Below, piece by piece: positions 22,992 to 34,051 of a stretch of 64,000 bases of DNA. The DNA lies in NCBI GenBank assembly GCA_944472135.2, contig CALYDD020000435.1, forward strand, positions 1-64,000, read 5' to 3'. The notes under the pieces were generated by a model, which worked only from the letters and a program-made list of their open reading frames with translations, made no database searches and had not been told where the DNA came from. How positions within the stretch are numbered: position 1 is the first letter of the stretch; each line of letters begins with the position of its first letter. This DNA is from Trichobilharzia regenti (Eukaryota > Platyhelminthes > Trematoda > Strigeidida > Schistosomatidae). A program made the translations under genes and the position numbers.

Positions 22992-24289
22992 ATCCGATAG
23001 CAGACGTTGAACTCATTCACGTCCATTTTGATGTCAGCATCCTTTTCGTACACAATTGGGTTATCTTCTGTGTATATGAAGTAATTTGAAGTAGAGGGAA
23101 TACGTTGGATGTGGAGAAATAGTTGACGTTTGTATGCCATGTTAACTAGTAATTGACAGATACATTCATAAGGACCCATTCTGTCCTGAGACTTCAAACT
23201 TCGAGTTGGATGAAAACCTGATAAAGATATCTCAGCAGACATTGATGATGCACGTGTGAAAGTCATTTTTGAAAAAACACAGCACATTTGTGTACTCTGA
23301 ATGTATGTGTACTTCCTCACTGGTCTAAAATTGATTTGATAAATTAACTGACAGAAAATAATTGATCTGATCTATACGCTTGATAAAAGTGAGCGATCCA
23401 GAAATCATGGCCATGTCATGAATGACGATGAAGAAAGCAAGAGAGGTGGAGAGACGAGATCCTTGCTAAACAACAGCTGCAGATATTTCCATTTTCCTGG
23501 TCACTGGCTGAGTGAAATAGCTAGCCAGAATTTGAGTGATTGCAGTTAACGATGATTTCTGAGCTGGACTGAACCACGAACGTCATTGAAAACTGTCCCA
23601 AACAAGTGAGGAGGTTGTTGACTAACTGAGCCGTTTCGGTGTGGCTAACGGGAGGAACAGCTAACTGTCACATTCATCCAACTACCTATATCGACTGATC
23701 AGTTGTAGAGAACAGCACGTCCCTAGCAAATCTAACATCAAAATTCATCCAATGTCTCCTAGTATCTGTGAAATACCATCAGTGAAGTTAGAACAAGAGG
23801 ACAACGAACATTCTTCTCAATGTTAAGCTGAGTGCAGTCAGTCATGAAGACTGAATGCTAAGGAATCACTCACCGACTCTGTGCTGGTTTCGCCAAACAT
23901 GAGAACAGAACATCTAATTTCGTCAAATTTCAAGAGAAGGAAATGCCTCAAATAATTTCGGAGAAGCTGTTTGTTAGGTCATTGAAATCCACACTGCCAC
24001 ACAACAATTTCAGACAAAGTTAGACTATTGGAGGCATCTCCATGACCTACGAATATTCTCTAATATTTTGAATTTCAGACATGGGGATAGGAAGTGATGG
24101 TTGTGGGTAGATTCTCAGCTGACTCACGTGTAAATTACGCAGAGCAGAGAATGTTTGTTTTAGTTGAGTTGTTTGGAACTGTTAGGTGAATAAATTTATT
24201 GAGTGTACAAAATTACGGTTATCCACATAATAATCATGGATTCATCTAAGCGAATAACAAAGTCACATTAGGCTACAGATTAGCATCGA

Positions 24290-24600
24290 TCGACTTTATA
24301 GATAATTGTGAATCGTCCTGCCTTAGCCATTGAGCTGAGGTCATCATGATTCTAATGGAATATTACACGTCATATTGACCCATCCTGGCTTATTTGTAGT
24401 CATGCGCACTCGTGTTTATTTACTTCTCTATGTGAAACAAATATCCAGCCTCGTATATATCTCGCTCCACAGGAGTAAGTGAGTTGCTTTACGTGCATAA
24501 AATGTTTTAAGTGTGCCAGTTCACACTTCGAGTTATAGGTGAATACTAAGGAGTGGATAAATTTAAATCGTGAATCAGATGCGACGAATGATGTCAAGCT
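24290..24600 (-). mobile_element. Penelope-like GIY-YIG fragment, degraded
   Basis: The minus-strand frame contains VKQLTYSCGARYIRGW, aligning with INQFTCSYGARYVGRT at 19950-20370, then VSHREVNKH for the K-R-I-S-E-H segment. A further in-register word, FTIIYK, lies downstream near 24300. The catalytic region is damaged. It is the third fragment of this class in 7 kb, all on the minus strand. Confidence 0.6.
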
Positions 24601-25369
24601 ATCTTCGAATATATAAAATTGAAATATACATCAGTAATTAGGCAAAGATTTATATATATGGGTATATTAGTGTGGCTCAGTGACGAATATTCAACAATCA
24701 AGAAGTGATATGTAGAAGGGAATAACTAAGCGAACACTATTGGTTTCCATTACATCCCATCTGGAATGAATTCACAATACAGAATATAACAAAACATGGT
24801 TAGAAATGAACGCAATAGGATGATTTGTCCATAGGATAATGTGATTGTGCGTGTATACTCTGCAATCAGTCATTATTGCCACGGTAATGATACTAATAAT
24901 AAAACTGATAATAATGCGAGTGCTAGTACTACTCAATATATTTTTAGTAGTAGATACGCACAAACAGATGAATACAATTTTGAAAGCTGCCGACATTCCC
25001 TCTGTTTCCTAATACACACAGAAGTGCAAATATACTTTAGATGTTATACGCCAGCCAACAATATTCAGTTTGCATATAGATACGTATAAATATAGAAATA
25101 ACTGTGTATCTTTGATTACACAAAACAATCAGGTCAAATCCACGTTGATATCTGCTGATATACTGAATTCTTCTTATTCTTATTTAAACGGCAAATTCCT
25201 TGTGTAGTAATTATGTGAATGTTATTTCTCTTACAGGTATATATTGTACTTTCTACTTTTAGATAATTACGTATCAGCTAAATTTAAGGTGTAAATAATA
25301 ATACTCATCATCGATTAGTTGGACTGAATATTCAGCTGAAACGTGGTTAGCTAGAAGCTCAGAGATACG

Positions 25370-25370
<1 letters not shown>

Positions 25371-25402
<32 letters not shown>
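25371..25402. promoter_or_regulatory. (TA)n run, possible promoter element
   Basis: An uninterrupted alternating TA run ends about 80 bases before the start codon at 25482. It could serve as a TATA region for the candidate secreted-protein gene, or simply be a microsatellite. Confidence 0.3.
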
Positions 25403-25404
<2 letters not shown>

Positions 25405-25481
25405 GCCAACTGAATACTGCTAGCTGGCGTATAGTACCTGAAGTTTACTTACATTTTCGTGTATACTAGGAAACGGAGAAA

Positions 25482-25561
25482 ATGAACGCATCTTTGAGAA
25501 GTGTATTCATCTGCTTCAGCGTTCTCGTGTGTCTTTTCAACGAATGCAAATCTACTGAAAC
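25482..25561 (+). CDS. Candidate signal-peptide exon of a small secreted protein
   Basis: The atg is followed by MNASLRSVFICFSVLVCL and a short polar stretch with Cys, typical of a secretion signal: a short basic start, a hydrophobic core of about 12 residues, then polar residues and a likely cleavage site around KSTE. The frame would stop at 25563, but a gt at 25562 (gtagat, a weak donor) may end the exon there, two bases into a codon. A better-phased downstream partner is not evident, so further small exons are probable. The protein family is not recognised. Confidence 0.45.
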
Positions 25562-26574
25562 GTAGATGCCATGTGAGCCCTTTAAACGCTTCGAAATATG
25601 TGTGAATCAAGCCAAAAGTGATATTCTTAATCGTCAGTTCAATGTATTCTGTTGAATTAAAACTGATGCGTTGAGTTATTTTGCAAATGTTGAATAGGCC
25701 AGTGTTGAGTGAGAGTGAGTGATGATTCGTGATGCGAAGAGAGTGTGGATATGTGAATGAATTGAGTGTGCAGCGACGGTTTGAGTAGATGCACGCTGTG
25801 CTAGGGGAGCAAAGAGCACTGATGTCCAGGCGTCATCAATCAGTATGTGCATAATATCTCACCGTCTCTCTATTCACAAATAAGGAGATTTATGTATATT
25901 GAACTATGTTTGAATACATTCACTCACAACTCACTTGAACGCATCCGATAACGTGTCTATTATGAGTGTTGCCAACGGTTGTGAACACGATATAGGTCGA
26001 AGTGGAGTTTGCCCACCTCTTCGTTTCAACGAACATAAAATAACCATCGGAAGATTTGACAAGCATACTTTCACATCACTGGACGCAGTGAAATTAGTCC
26101 ACTTCTACACTCGTGTACATCCATCGTAGTTCCAGTGTATTCCTGCACTCTTCTATCAATCAACTGTCGACGTATTCCATACCAATCTTATTAATACACA
26201 GGTCTGATAAGTTATATGTTGGTGTGGTTGTTTGAGAGAAAGGCAAGATAGTTTCTTGGAGTTGTCGTCGTTAACAACTAATCAGACATTTGAAAGTAAC
26301 ATTTGCTAGGGATGAATCCTCTTCCTTATCGACGCACTCGGTGCTCACTTATATCGTGATGAACTGATTTCATCACTCTACATACATATATTTATGCGAA
26401 TAAGCCATCAGTGCCTGAATTTCCAATGTCGCCCTGAATACATGTTAGGCAATCCATTGTACTTTGTACTTTGTTCAGGTGATGATTTGTGTGTGTGATA
26501 TGCATTTCATGGTAGATTAGCTTTGTTTCCTCCTCTCAAATACATTCACTGCATTTCTCTGATTCTGTCTACAG

Positions 26575-26840
26575 CAACTGCTGATCCCGAATTCGATTTG
26601 TCGTCAATGCGACATGCTGCAAATATGAATACCGCTGATTTCGAGCGAGAATGCATGCAAAACAAAGATTGCCTAGTGAAAACACACTTGTGTTACATTG
26701 GTGACCAACTGAAATCTGAGTATAATCATTGTTACAATAAACAGGAATTGCAGGCACTATGGACTGCGCATGGTTATTTGATAAGCGTGAGACATACACC
26801 AACGGAATTCGATCTGGGGAAATTCGTCAGTTTGGCTTAA
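26575..26840 (+). CDS. Candidate cysteine-bearing exon of the same secreted-protein gene
   Basis: A clean acceptor (tctgattctgtctacag) opens a frame starting ATADPEFDLSSMRHAANMN. It contains four cysteines (ECMQNKDC, then HLC, then NHC) and is hydrophilic, as expected of an extracellular protein. The exon may end at a donor (gtgaga, exon end 26786) or run to the stop at 26838-26840. Its incoming phase does not match the exon at 25482 directly. Between them, 25960-26127 holds another coding-like frame (SVANGCEHDIGRSGVC...) with a poor acceptor. I do not recognise the family. Confidence 0.4.
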
Positions 26841-27425
26841 TTCCAGTGTCGCCGAGTTATCCAGCGTTAAATTCTGCATATATCTTCAATTTCTCTCTGT
26901 GAATACCATTGATTCACTGACATTGCATGTAGAATACGCTCTGACATTCTTTTCCCAGACTGACTGTCTCACACCTGTGGAGAAGATTCATTTTCTTTGA
27001 TTTTATGCATAACTCTATTCTGATGATATAAGCAAATAACAAATACTCATTCCTCTGTTTATTCTAACACATCCTCTACTTATTTTAACATGCACTCATT
27101 TTGTAACCTGTCATTTCACTGAAGTATGTTTTTTTCACTTTCATTTCTCTACACTGAAATATACTCAGAGTTGTGATATCGTCTTCTATCCTGATATCTC
27201 CACGCTTCATAATAATTTGTGTTATTTTCGTCACCAGGGCAGTAGAAGTGTCCTTCAATGCCGTTCGCCATTTCAACTACTGATTGTTTGATGCGCGAAT
27301 AGATAGCCAAATGTTTGAAACAAATATTGTAATATTTTGAGACAGTGGTGGCTAGACAGCCCCATTTTACGACAAAGTATCCTGCGTAGAATATTTGCTT
27401 TCCTATTACTTCCTCGTCGCTGTTT

Positions 27426-27575
27426 CGACTAATCTGTTGTTATACGTAAAAATGTATCCTCCGAATAACTGGCGATTATTGTAATGACAACAAATATCAT
27501 ATATCCTAATTGTAAGAGCCTGAAGGGATATCAGTCAAAAGAATATTCTGCGTTCAGATTGACTTTTGCTACATT
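27426..27575 (+). repeat. Dispersed 150-base repeat, copy 1
   Basis: Shares ordered blocks with 29342-29490 in the same orientation and with 28728-28870 in reverse: ctaatctgtt, aatgtatcctccgaataact, a middle block around attgtaa, then cctgaag, and finally gaatattctgcgttcagatt. The family is unknown. Confidence 0.7.
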
Positions 27576-27643
27576 AGATGTTATCATTTTTATTGCATTT
27601 TTAAAGGTAATTCATAAAATAAAGTTAGTTATCAAATTACTGG

Positions 27644-27865
27644 TTATAATTCTAAGAATTGATGTGTAGGTGGAGGTACTAATTTACCTTTACATACTTC
27701 CTCTATGCGACTTATGACCCTGTTGAAGATACCTACCTTCGTTGAGACGATCAAATGCAGCCAGATAATTAACATGGCAATTATCAAACCGCGGAATACG
27801 TGCTGATCATTTCGAAATGAGAATCTTCTATCACCTAGAAGTACTTGAACAATGATAGGGATCTC
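27644..27865 (-). pseudogene. Second TMBIM family last exon, apparently orphan
   Basis: On the minus strand, an acceptor (tttcattttcag) is followed by EIPIIVQVLLGDRRFSF and a hydrophobic span ending MLIIWLHLIVST, then a tail to a stop (73 residues). About 23 of the first 42 residues equal those of the exon at 16836-17051, with the same phase-0 start and the same loss of Asp in the D-T-Q motif (here I-V-Q). The C-terminal tail differs. I found no counterpart of the other three exons within 2.3 kb upstream on this strand, where unit B begins. It is therefore either a truncated duplicate or a gene with exons I cannot recognise. Confidence 0.65.
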
Positions 27866-27999
27866 CTGAAAATGAAAGACAATCATACTGAAACTTATCA
27901 GTGTCCATTATGTTTTCAGGGTGTATGAATATATATATGAGCCTGGATACAGAAATAATAATCTTAATCTGTTTGCACAGAGCAGGAAATTTCAATCAA

Positions 28000-28303
28000 T
28001 TTTAAAGTATTGGTACAGCAGGTCGAAGATTAGGCAGTAACTCATCGAAGAAGACATTGCGAAATGGTAGCGCTATGTCGTGAATTGAAACAACTTAGAA
28101 TTCAAAAACCAATTGATTAGGTCCCAGTGGCTCAATGGTCTACGAGCTTGCCTTGTAACCAGAAGGTCCTGGGTTTGAACCCTGGTGGGTGCGTACTGAT
28201 GAAGAGTCCCAAACTAGGACGAAACAGTTGTCAAGTACTCTCAGCTGGTTTTCTAATAGTTCTCTAACTGATGTCAGCTTATGATGACATCCTCCATACA
28301 ATC
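28000..28303 (+). mobile_element. SM-alpha-like SINE with hammerhead-ribozyme core and target-site duplication
   Basis: The element is flanked by a perfect 13-base direct repeat, aaatttcaatcaa, at 27987-27999 and 28304-28316. Inside, a roughly 110-base leader precedes a tRNA-like part (box A tggctcaatggtc, box B ggtttgaaccc). The hammerhead core comes next: ctgatga (about 28195), a 4-base stem gtcc/ggac, then gaaac. Schistosome SM-alpha elements are known to combine a polymerase III promoter with a hammerhead. Here three bases (aga) separate ctgatga from stem II, so self-cleavage is doubtful. The clean duplication indicates insertion as a mobile unit. Confidence 0.85.
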
Positions 28304-28727
28304 AAATTTCAATCAACTGATAACATGGCTAGGAACATTTTGAATGCAATTGGGAGATTGAGGATATGAGATATTATCACAGACATATGTGTGTATGACA
28401 CTTCTGTAAATATATACCAAGAAGTAGAATAGATGAATATACATAATAGGGCCATGCAGTATGAATTCAACTGATTACTTAGATTCTAACAGTCAGACCT
28501 GTTTCTCCTCTTCAGGAGAAAGTCGTCGAAAAGAATATTCTCTGTTCAGTAAACATTCTTTCTAAAAATTTTCTTATAGGCGTTTTTCGTTGTGAAAAAT
28601 TCAAACATAAAGAATTTATTTCAATTTTTGAATTCGCAAAGATTTTACTGGTGTCAATCACAATCAAATAAGTGTTGTAACATTAGAATTAGTCATCAGT
28701 TTAGAACTATAGCGAAATCAAGAGTCA

Positions 28728-28870
28728 GTCTGAATGAAGAATATCCTTTTCAATAATTTCTCCTCTTCAGGATCTTAGAATCATAAAATATATAATATGA
28801 CTGTTGCCGTGACAATAAATGCCAGTTATGCGGTGGATACATTTTTTTAAACGTAGAATAACAGATTAGC
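28728..28870 (-). repeat. Dispersed 150-base repeat, copy 2 (inverted)
   Basis: Its reverse complement follows 29342-29490 closely (ctaatctgttattctacgtt, later cctgaagaggagaaattatt). With copies 1 and 3 it brackets a 2 kb region that contains the orphan TMBIM exon and the hammerhead SINE. Confidence 0.8.
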
Positions 28871-29341
28871 AGCTATGGGTTGTCAAAATAAATAGTCATA
28901 TTTGTGTGACAAACGTGCTAGTTGGCTGAAATCGATTAGAAATATTGTGAAAACGGGAGACAATGGTGGTGACTAATCCTAATAGAATAATTGTAGAGTG
29001 TGGGGTAGGCAAATTGACAAGTCAGTCAGTTCAAGGTTATAAAAGGTGTCAGGTGAGTAAGTGAGTGGCTATTACAAAGGGGGGGGTGTAAAACAGGAGA
29101 GCTTCATAATGAAATAACGAATTTGTGAAATGAAACAGTCGGAGGCATATATTAAGAAAAGAGATAACATCACTAATAATAAGTCCGGATAGTATAAATG
29201 AAAAACTCGATAATATTGAGGGAATGTTTGCGTGAAGGGCATAAATTATGACTAGTAATAATAATAACAATAATAATAATTTTAATAATAATGATAATAA
29301 CTGTAATAATAACAATATTTGTAACAATAAGCACCCCATAA

Positions 29342-29490
29342 CTAATCTCTTATTCTACGTTAGAAATGTATCCGCCGAATAACTGGCCTTTATTGTAACG
29401 ACCACAAATATTATATTTTGTAATTCTAAGAACCTGAAGAGGAGAAATTATTGAATAGGATATTCTTCGTTTAAATTGACTTTTAATTCA
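29342..29490 (+). repeat. Dispersed 150-base repeat, copy 3
   Basis: Pairs with 28728-28870 as an inverted repeat with about 470 bases between. A related word (tctcctcttcaggagaaag) also occurs at 28503-28522, suggesting a fourth, partial copy. Confidence 0.8.
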
Positions 29491-30159
29491 TAATATGGGA
29501 ATATTTCACACTGTCAAATCTTACAGCGAAATCATTCAAACGAAAAGACATTTTCTTGGACAGCTAGCTACTTTAAGCAATTTAAATTATAACCAGTGTT
29601 GAAAAGTTCAAATCCATTCATTCATTCATTCATTCATGAATGTAAACAAATCTGGACTAAATAATGGATTGAGGATGAAAGTGAAAGACGTAAACAGAGA
29701 AGAAAGTTCACTTTTCAATGGTTCATTTTCAAAAGCTTAACAGTCGTTTTAACATTTAACACACACAATTCATAACATCAATCAGACACTGGTAAACTTG
29801 TTCTAGAAAATGTACTGCATAGTGTAAGGTGTCATCTAGAAGCGAGTGACTAATTAGAGATAATAATAAGAAGCGGTCAAACATTGAGATGATGTAATAG
29901 GTGGGAAAAGTGACTAATTACTCAGTATAGGTGAGTAAAGTGGACAAAAACTATTGGAAAGGCAATAAAGTGTTTTGAAGTGCATGAATGATATGAGTGT
30001 TACACGTACCCACACGTCCAGATAAACCAAGGAGTTATTCGGAAATAACGCAGTTGATATATGTGAGCCGGCAGGAAGAGATAAACCCTCATATTCATGT
30101 TTCCAATAATTCATTTGTAGTTGTGAGTACCCCCAAATATCTATCATGTCATAAACCTG
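29491..30159. other. No gene firmly recognised
   Basis: A minus-strand frame at 29914-30174 contains a stretch (ALFPNNSLVYLDVW) ending at a gtacgt donor. It slightly resembles the P-x-N exon of TMBIM but lacks a convincing acceptor. Otherwise AT-rich sequence with a short TTCA run near 29630. Confidence 0.4.
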
Positions 30160-33100
30160 ACAAATAATATTCAACCGCTAGTATACTGTGATCATGATGA
30201 CACCAGTCTAGCTATGATATTTCAAGGACTAAACATATATCTGCTTTGAAGAGAATTAGGAAATTGTGCCCAGTCAATTATTTCACTTTTCTTTTTCAGG
30301 AGGAGTTTATCGATAGATTTCAGTATTCTTTTCAAAATTTGATCAAATATATTCTTTCGTGCCACACAGTTCACTAATGTGCTCCTACTGAGCAGTGAGT
30401 GTTTCAAGAGCAACTGCACTTGCTTTAATATTCCTAATATTTGGTGTTCCAGACAGTAGGAAATAGTAGGTCTACTTCATAGCTGTTCCTTTCATGTAAG
30501 AATAGTAAATACCATATGCGTCGCACTTGTCGCCGGTGTATCAGCTTTTTAGGGATAATATAACTTCGTTCTCTCTCTTGGTGTGAAATCCATCCCTTAA
30601 ATCTGTCAACTTCATGCAGATTCAGTCTTCAAATAAAATATTGGAGTGTGGAGTTATCCGAGTAGGAACAAGTGAAGCATATCTTTATGTGAACATCTGA
30701 CAGTCAGATATGCAAGAGGAAAATATTATTGTTTCGATTGTCTTAGTTAGGTAGTTAGTTAGTTAGGTTTGCACATATGTGATGACCTGATGTGTTGTGA
30801 CGTTAGTGGTCTTTACTAGATCGAAACATTTTACGCATTTGTGACAAGTATCCTTTTTCACCTCTGTGTGACAGTCATTTCAATTTTCACCCTCCCCCAT
30901 ACACCCAGTTTAGTTATCATGAAATATTGTTAAACGTTAATTGTGACAAGTATAATAATTATCTGCAGATAGAGGAGTAGAGTGCATAGAGCATTGATAC
31001 TGGTGAGTGGTGAATGGTGAGTGCCTTAAAGGAGGACAACATGTCTGCTGTCTGATATGTTGTTGTATTTCTCATAATAAATTGTTTTTGCATTGGATTT
31101 ACATTTTCAACCTCATGTATATATATGTATAACTGAACTGAATTGTTGTCATTATTAGATTTCGTAACATTTCACTTACGAGATATATTTATTTTATATC
31201 TCACTCACTTATAGAATGCATCACACTGCACTACACTACACTACACTACATTACACTACACTACATTAACCCCGTCACGCTACCCCACCCTCCATTAGGT
31301 TTGTAAATTTATTTCACTCTTACTTTTCATATTTGACCTCGTTTGTCTCAACTGAACTGAACTGAACTGAACTGTAATCATACCTATTAAGGAGAAGGCT
31401 AGACAAGATCACGATGATGATGAAAATGATGAGTGTTGGTGATATCAAAGTGAGAATAATTGACTACTTATCATCCACCAGCCTCCCTCTCCGTCTGTCA
31501 CAGTCATTTGTCATCCCCTCTCCCTCCGTCACTCACTCCCTCCCTACCAGGTTGTGTTATATTTTCGTTAACAATTCAGCTACCCTATCAGTTTAGTTTA
31601 GGTCTGATTCGACCTAACATGGATTCTGCTTTTTGTCAAATCGCTCGCTGTACGCAGGAAGGCAGGCAGTCAGCTCAGTCACCATCCGAATATTTATCCG
31701 ATGTCTATCGGCGAGTATGTATGTATTCACATTCACATTCTCATACCTTAATTGGTCAGGTCAACCTGGTCCTGGACCGTATCATTCATTCACGAGTTTT
31801 CATTGGAACCACAAGCAATTGGAATTGAAGCAAATTAGTACTATTACTATCATAATAATAAGTATAATTTTTAAAAATATGCAATTTCTAGGATGATATT
31901 GTAGCACATGCTACACCAGAAAACATTCATAAGTAGTCAGTGCACAGACATGATGTGCAAGAATATCAACAAATAGTTAGTTAGTTAGTCAGTTAGTTAG
32001 TTAGTTAAGAGAAGAAATGAGTGTGTGAGTGAGTGAGTGAGTGAATGAATGATACCTTGTGAAACAACATAGAAAACATAAAAGAAGGACAAAGAAGAGC
32101 GAAAGCGTGTAGCGTGTTTTATTTACACAACTAACTCATGATTCACACACACACACAGACACAGCGTATCAGTCTCAAGTGTACACCATATGCATGGGCG
32201 TAATGAGCTTTGTTTATGAGCCAGGTAGGTAGGTACGCAAATCAGTGTGAACGCTTGTACTGTCCACTCATTCATTCACTCATCCATTCACTCACTGCTT
32301 ATAAGACTGACTACCTATGAAGTATGTAAGCGAGTATGTAGGTCACCGACCAACCACGACTTGACCAGTTCAGTTACACAACGTTGAATATATATTTGGA
32401 CATAATCAACGTACTCTGTCTGTCTGTCTGGTTAGTTAGTTAGTTAGTTGCTTCTATGACGCATTACAACACGTAATGTGGCTACGTGGCTAACTTGAAA
32501 TGGTAATAATTTCCGCTGAAGGTAACTACTCTCCTTCCTTCCTTCGTGTAGCTGGTCCTGTGGCTGTAGCCACCCTAGGGAACAACTTGACGTCATCTTT
32601 GAATTGAATTACATACAGTGTACAAGTGGACATTCTGAGAGGTTTCTTGGTGGAAAGATCGTCTTCTAGTCGCCGAAAGCGAAAGGGAAGTACATCCATG
32701 CATCCACATATTCATGGAAGGTTTTACAAGTAGTTATGTTATCCTATCCTATCCTAGTCGATCCGATCCTACCACGACAACACCACAACTCATTCGCTCA
32801 CTCACTATTCGCATTCGCAGTCACCACCACTTACAAAGTAGAACTAGACCTACTGAAGACGGTATGCTTCTGATGCTTCTAGATGTCGTCGTGCACCACC
32901 ACCACCATACGAACTCCTTATCCAAAAATTGAACCCTAATACTGATGCTAAGATACCTGCCAATTCTCACGAACTGTATCCTATCCTGACACAAATCACT
33001 AAGATTGTAGAAAGAGAGAAAACTTTTACTTATTTGGAGAATTTATATTTTAATAATACAGTAAAGTGTCACAACAAATCCGTTGAATTCCACTGGCGGT

Positions 33101-33240
33101 ATCCTCCTGCAAATGAGTAAAATATGAGAATAGTTGGGTTATTACAAACGACGGAAATTGTTATTCAATTAACATTTTAAAATTGACCTAAAAACACATC
33201 AAAAAGTAGGTTCCTACAAATTGTTATTATTTTTAATACT
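30160..33240. repeat. Unit B, copy 1
   Basis: Nearly identical to 40237-43300, with small differences mainly in microsatellite lengths. From about 30742 it follows unit A in order (ttagttaggtagttagttag; gatgacctgatgtg; gacaagtataataattatct; the 'catcacac...attaacccc' region; ctccctctccgtctg), but with a different middle section, 31500-33200. It ends with the unit A words cccatagttggttt at 33246. It contains no convincing gene; several overlapping short frames are incidental. Confidence 0.92.
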
Positions 33241-33261
33241 AATCCCATAGTTGGTTTCTAA

Positions 33262-33549
33262 GTGTGGCAAATGCTGACATTAACCGACGAGTTTCCCGAT
33301 GCGTTTGATGAAGGGGATAATCCAAAACGCACTGAAGTTTATCAACACTCTATTAACACAGGTAGACACCCACCTGCGTGTCAATCACCCAGACAGATTC
33401 TGGTTCACTATCAACCCCAGCTAGATACTCTCATACAAGACATGCTGAACAAGAATGTCATCGTACCCTCATCCTTCCCTGGGCATCATAAATTGTCTTG
33501 GTAAAGAATAAGGACCACTGTCTACGAATGTGCACTTATATCAAAAATC
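33262..33549 (+). mobile_element. Ty3/gypsy-type pol fragment (start of RT)
   Basis: The translation carries gypsy landmarks: F-x-D-A-F, a QHSINTGRHPPACQSPRQ block, DMLNKNVIVPSSFPG, then, after a frameshift, IVLVKNKDHCLRMCTYIKNL. In the family this is the junction between protease and reverse transcriptase. Only about 95 codons remain, and the sequence passes directly into a Penelope-like RT at 33550. Confidence 0.85.
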
Positions 33550-34051
33550 TGGGTACGTTACGTTGATGATACATTTGTAATAATTAAGACAGATGATTTA
33601 GAATATACCCATAAATTAATAAACAAGAAATCTGAAGACATAAAATTCACAAGAGAAGAAGAATTAGATAACAAAATCCCATTTTTAGATGTCTTATTCA
33701 GGAGAACCAACACAGGAAATTTAGAAACACAAGTATATAGAAAATCAATACACACAGATCAAATACTTAACTATACTAGCAATAAACCATTTACTCACTC
33801 ACAAAAGAAACTGTGTGAAGACATTGTTCAAAAGAGAGTTCAAACACACTGTAGCACTACTCCAGCGTTGAAAAGAATGGAAGAAAAATACCTACAAACG
33901 GTATTCAAAAAGAATGGTTATCCACAAAATTTCATCAGAAAGTGTTTAAAATAGAATCACAACACCGACAACAAGTAACCATAAGAAAATTCATCCTACC
34001 ATACATGAGAAATATCTCTAAAATAACAGCTAGAATACTGAAACCGTTTGA
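33550..34051 (+). mobile_element. Penelope-like element, RT 3' half (left part of a split element)
   Basis: Opens at RT motif C (WVRYVDDTFVII) and continues with KIPFLDVLFRR, VYRKSIHTDQILNYTSNKPF, then FKKNGYPQNFIRK. A frameshift near 33950 is followed by ILPYMRNISKITARILKPF. The catalytic YVDD is intact, but the N-terminal RT is missing. The continuation lies at 34856-35215, separated by a LINE insertion. This family differs from the minus-strand copies at 17.7 and 19.9 kb. Confidence 0.88.

Noticed and set aside
29049..29339. A leucine-rich minus-strand membrane protein
   Set aside because: The leucine run is translated (AAT/AAC)n microsatellite, and the rest has no motif.
29914..30174. 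An upstream exon of the second TMBIM copy (ALFPNNSLVYLDVW)
   Set aside because: Similarity to the P-x-N exon is only a few residues and there is no pyrimidine tract or clear acceptor.
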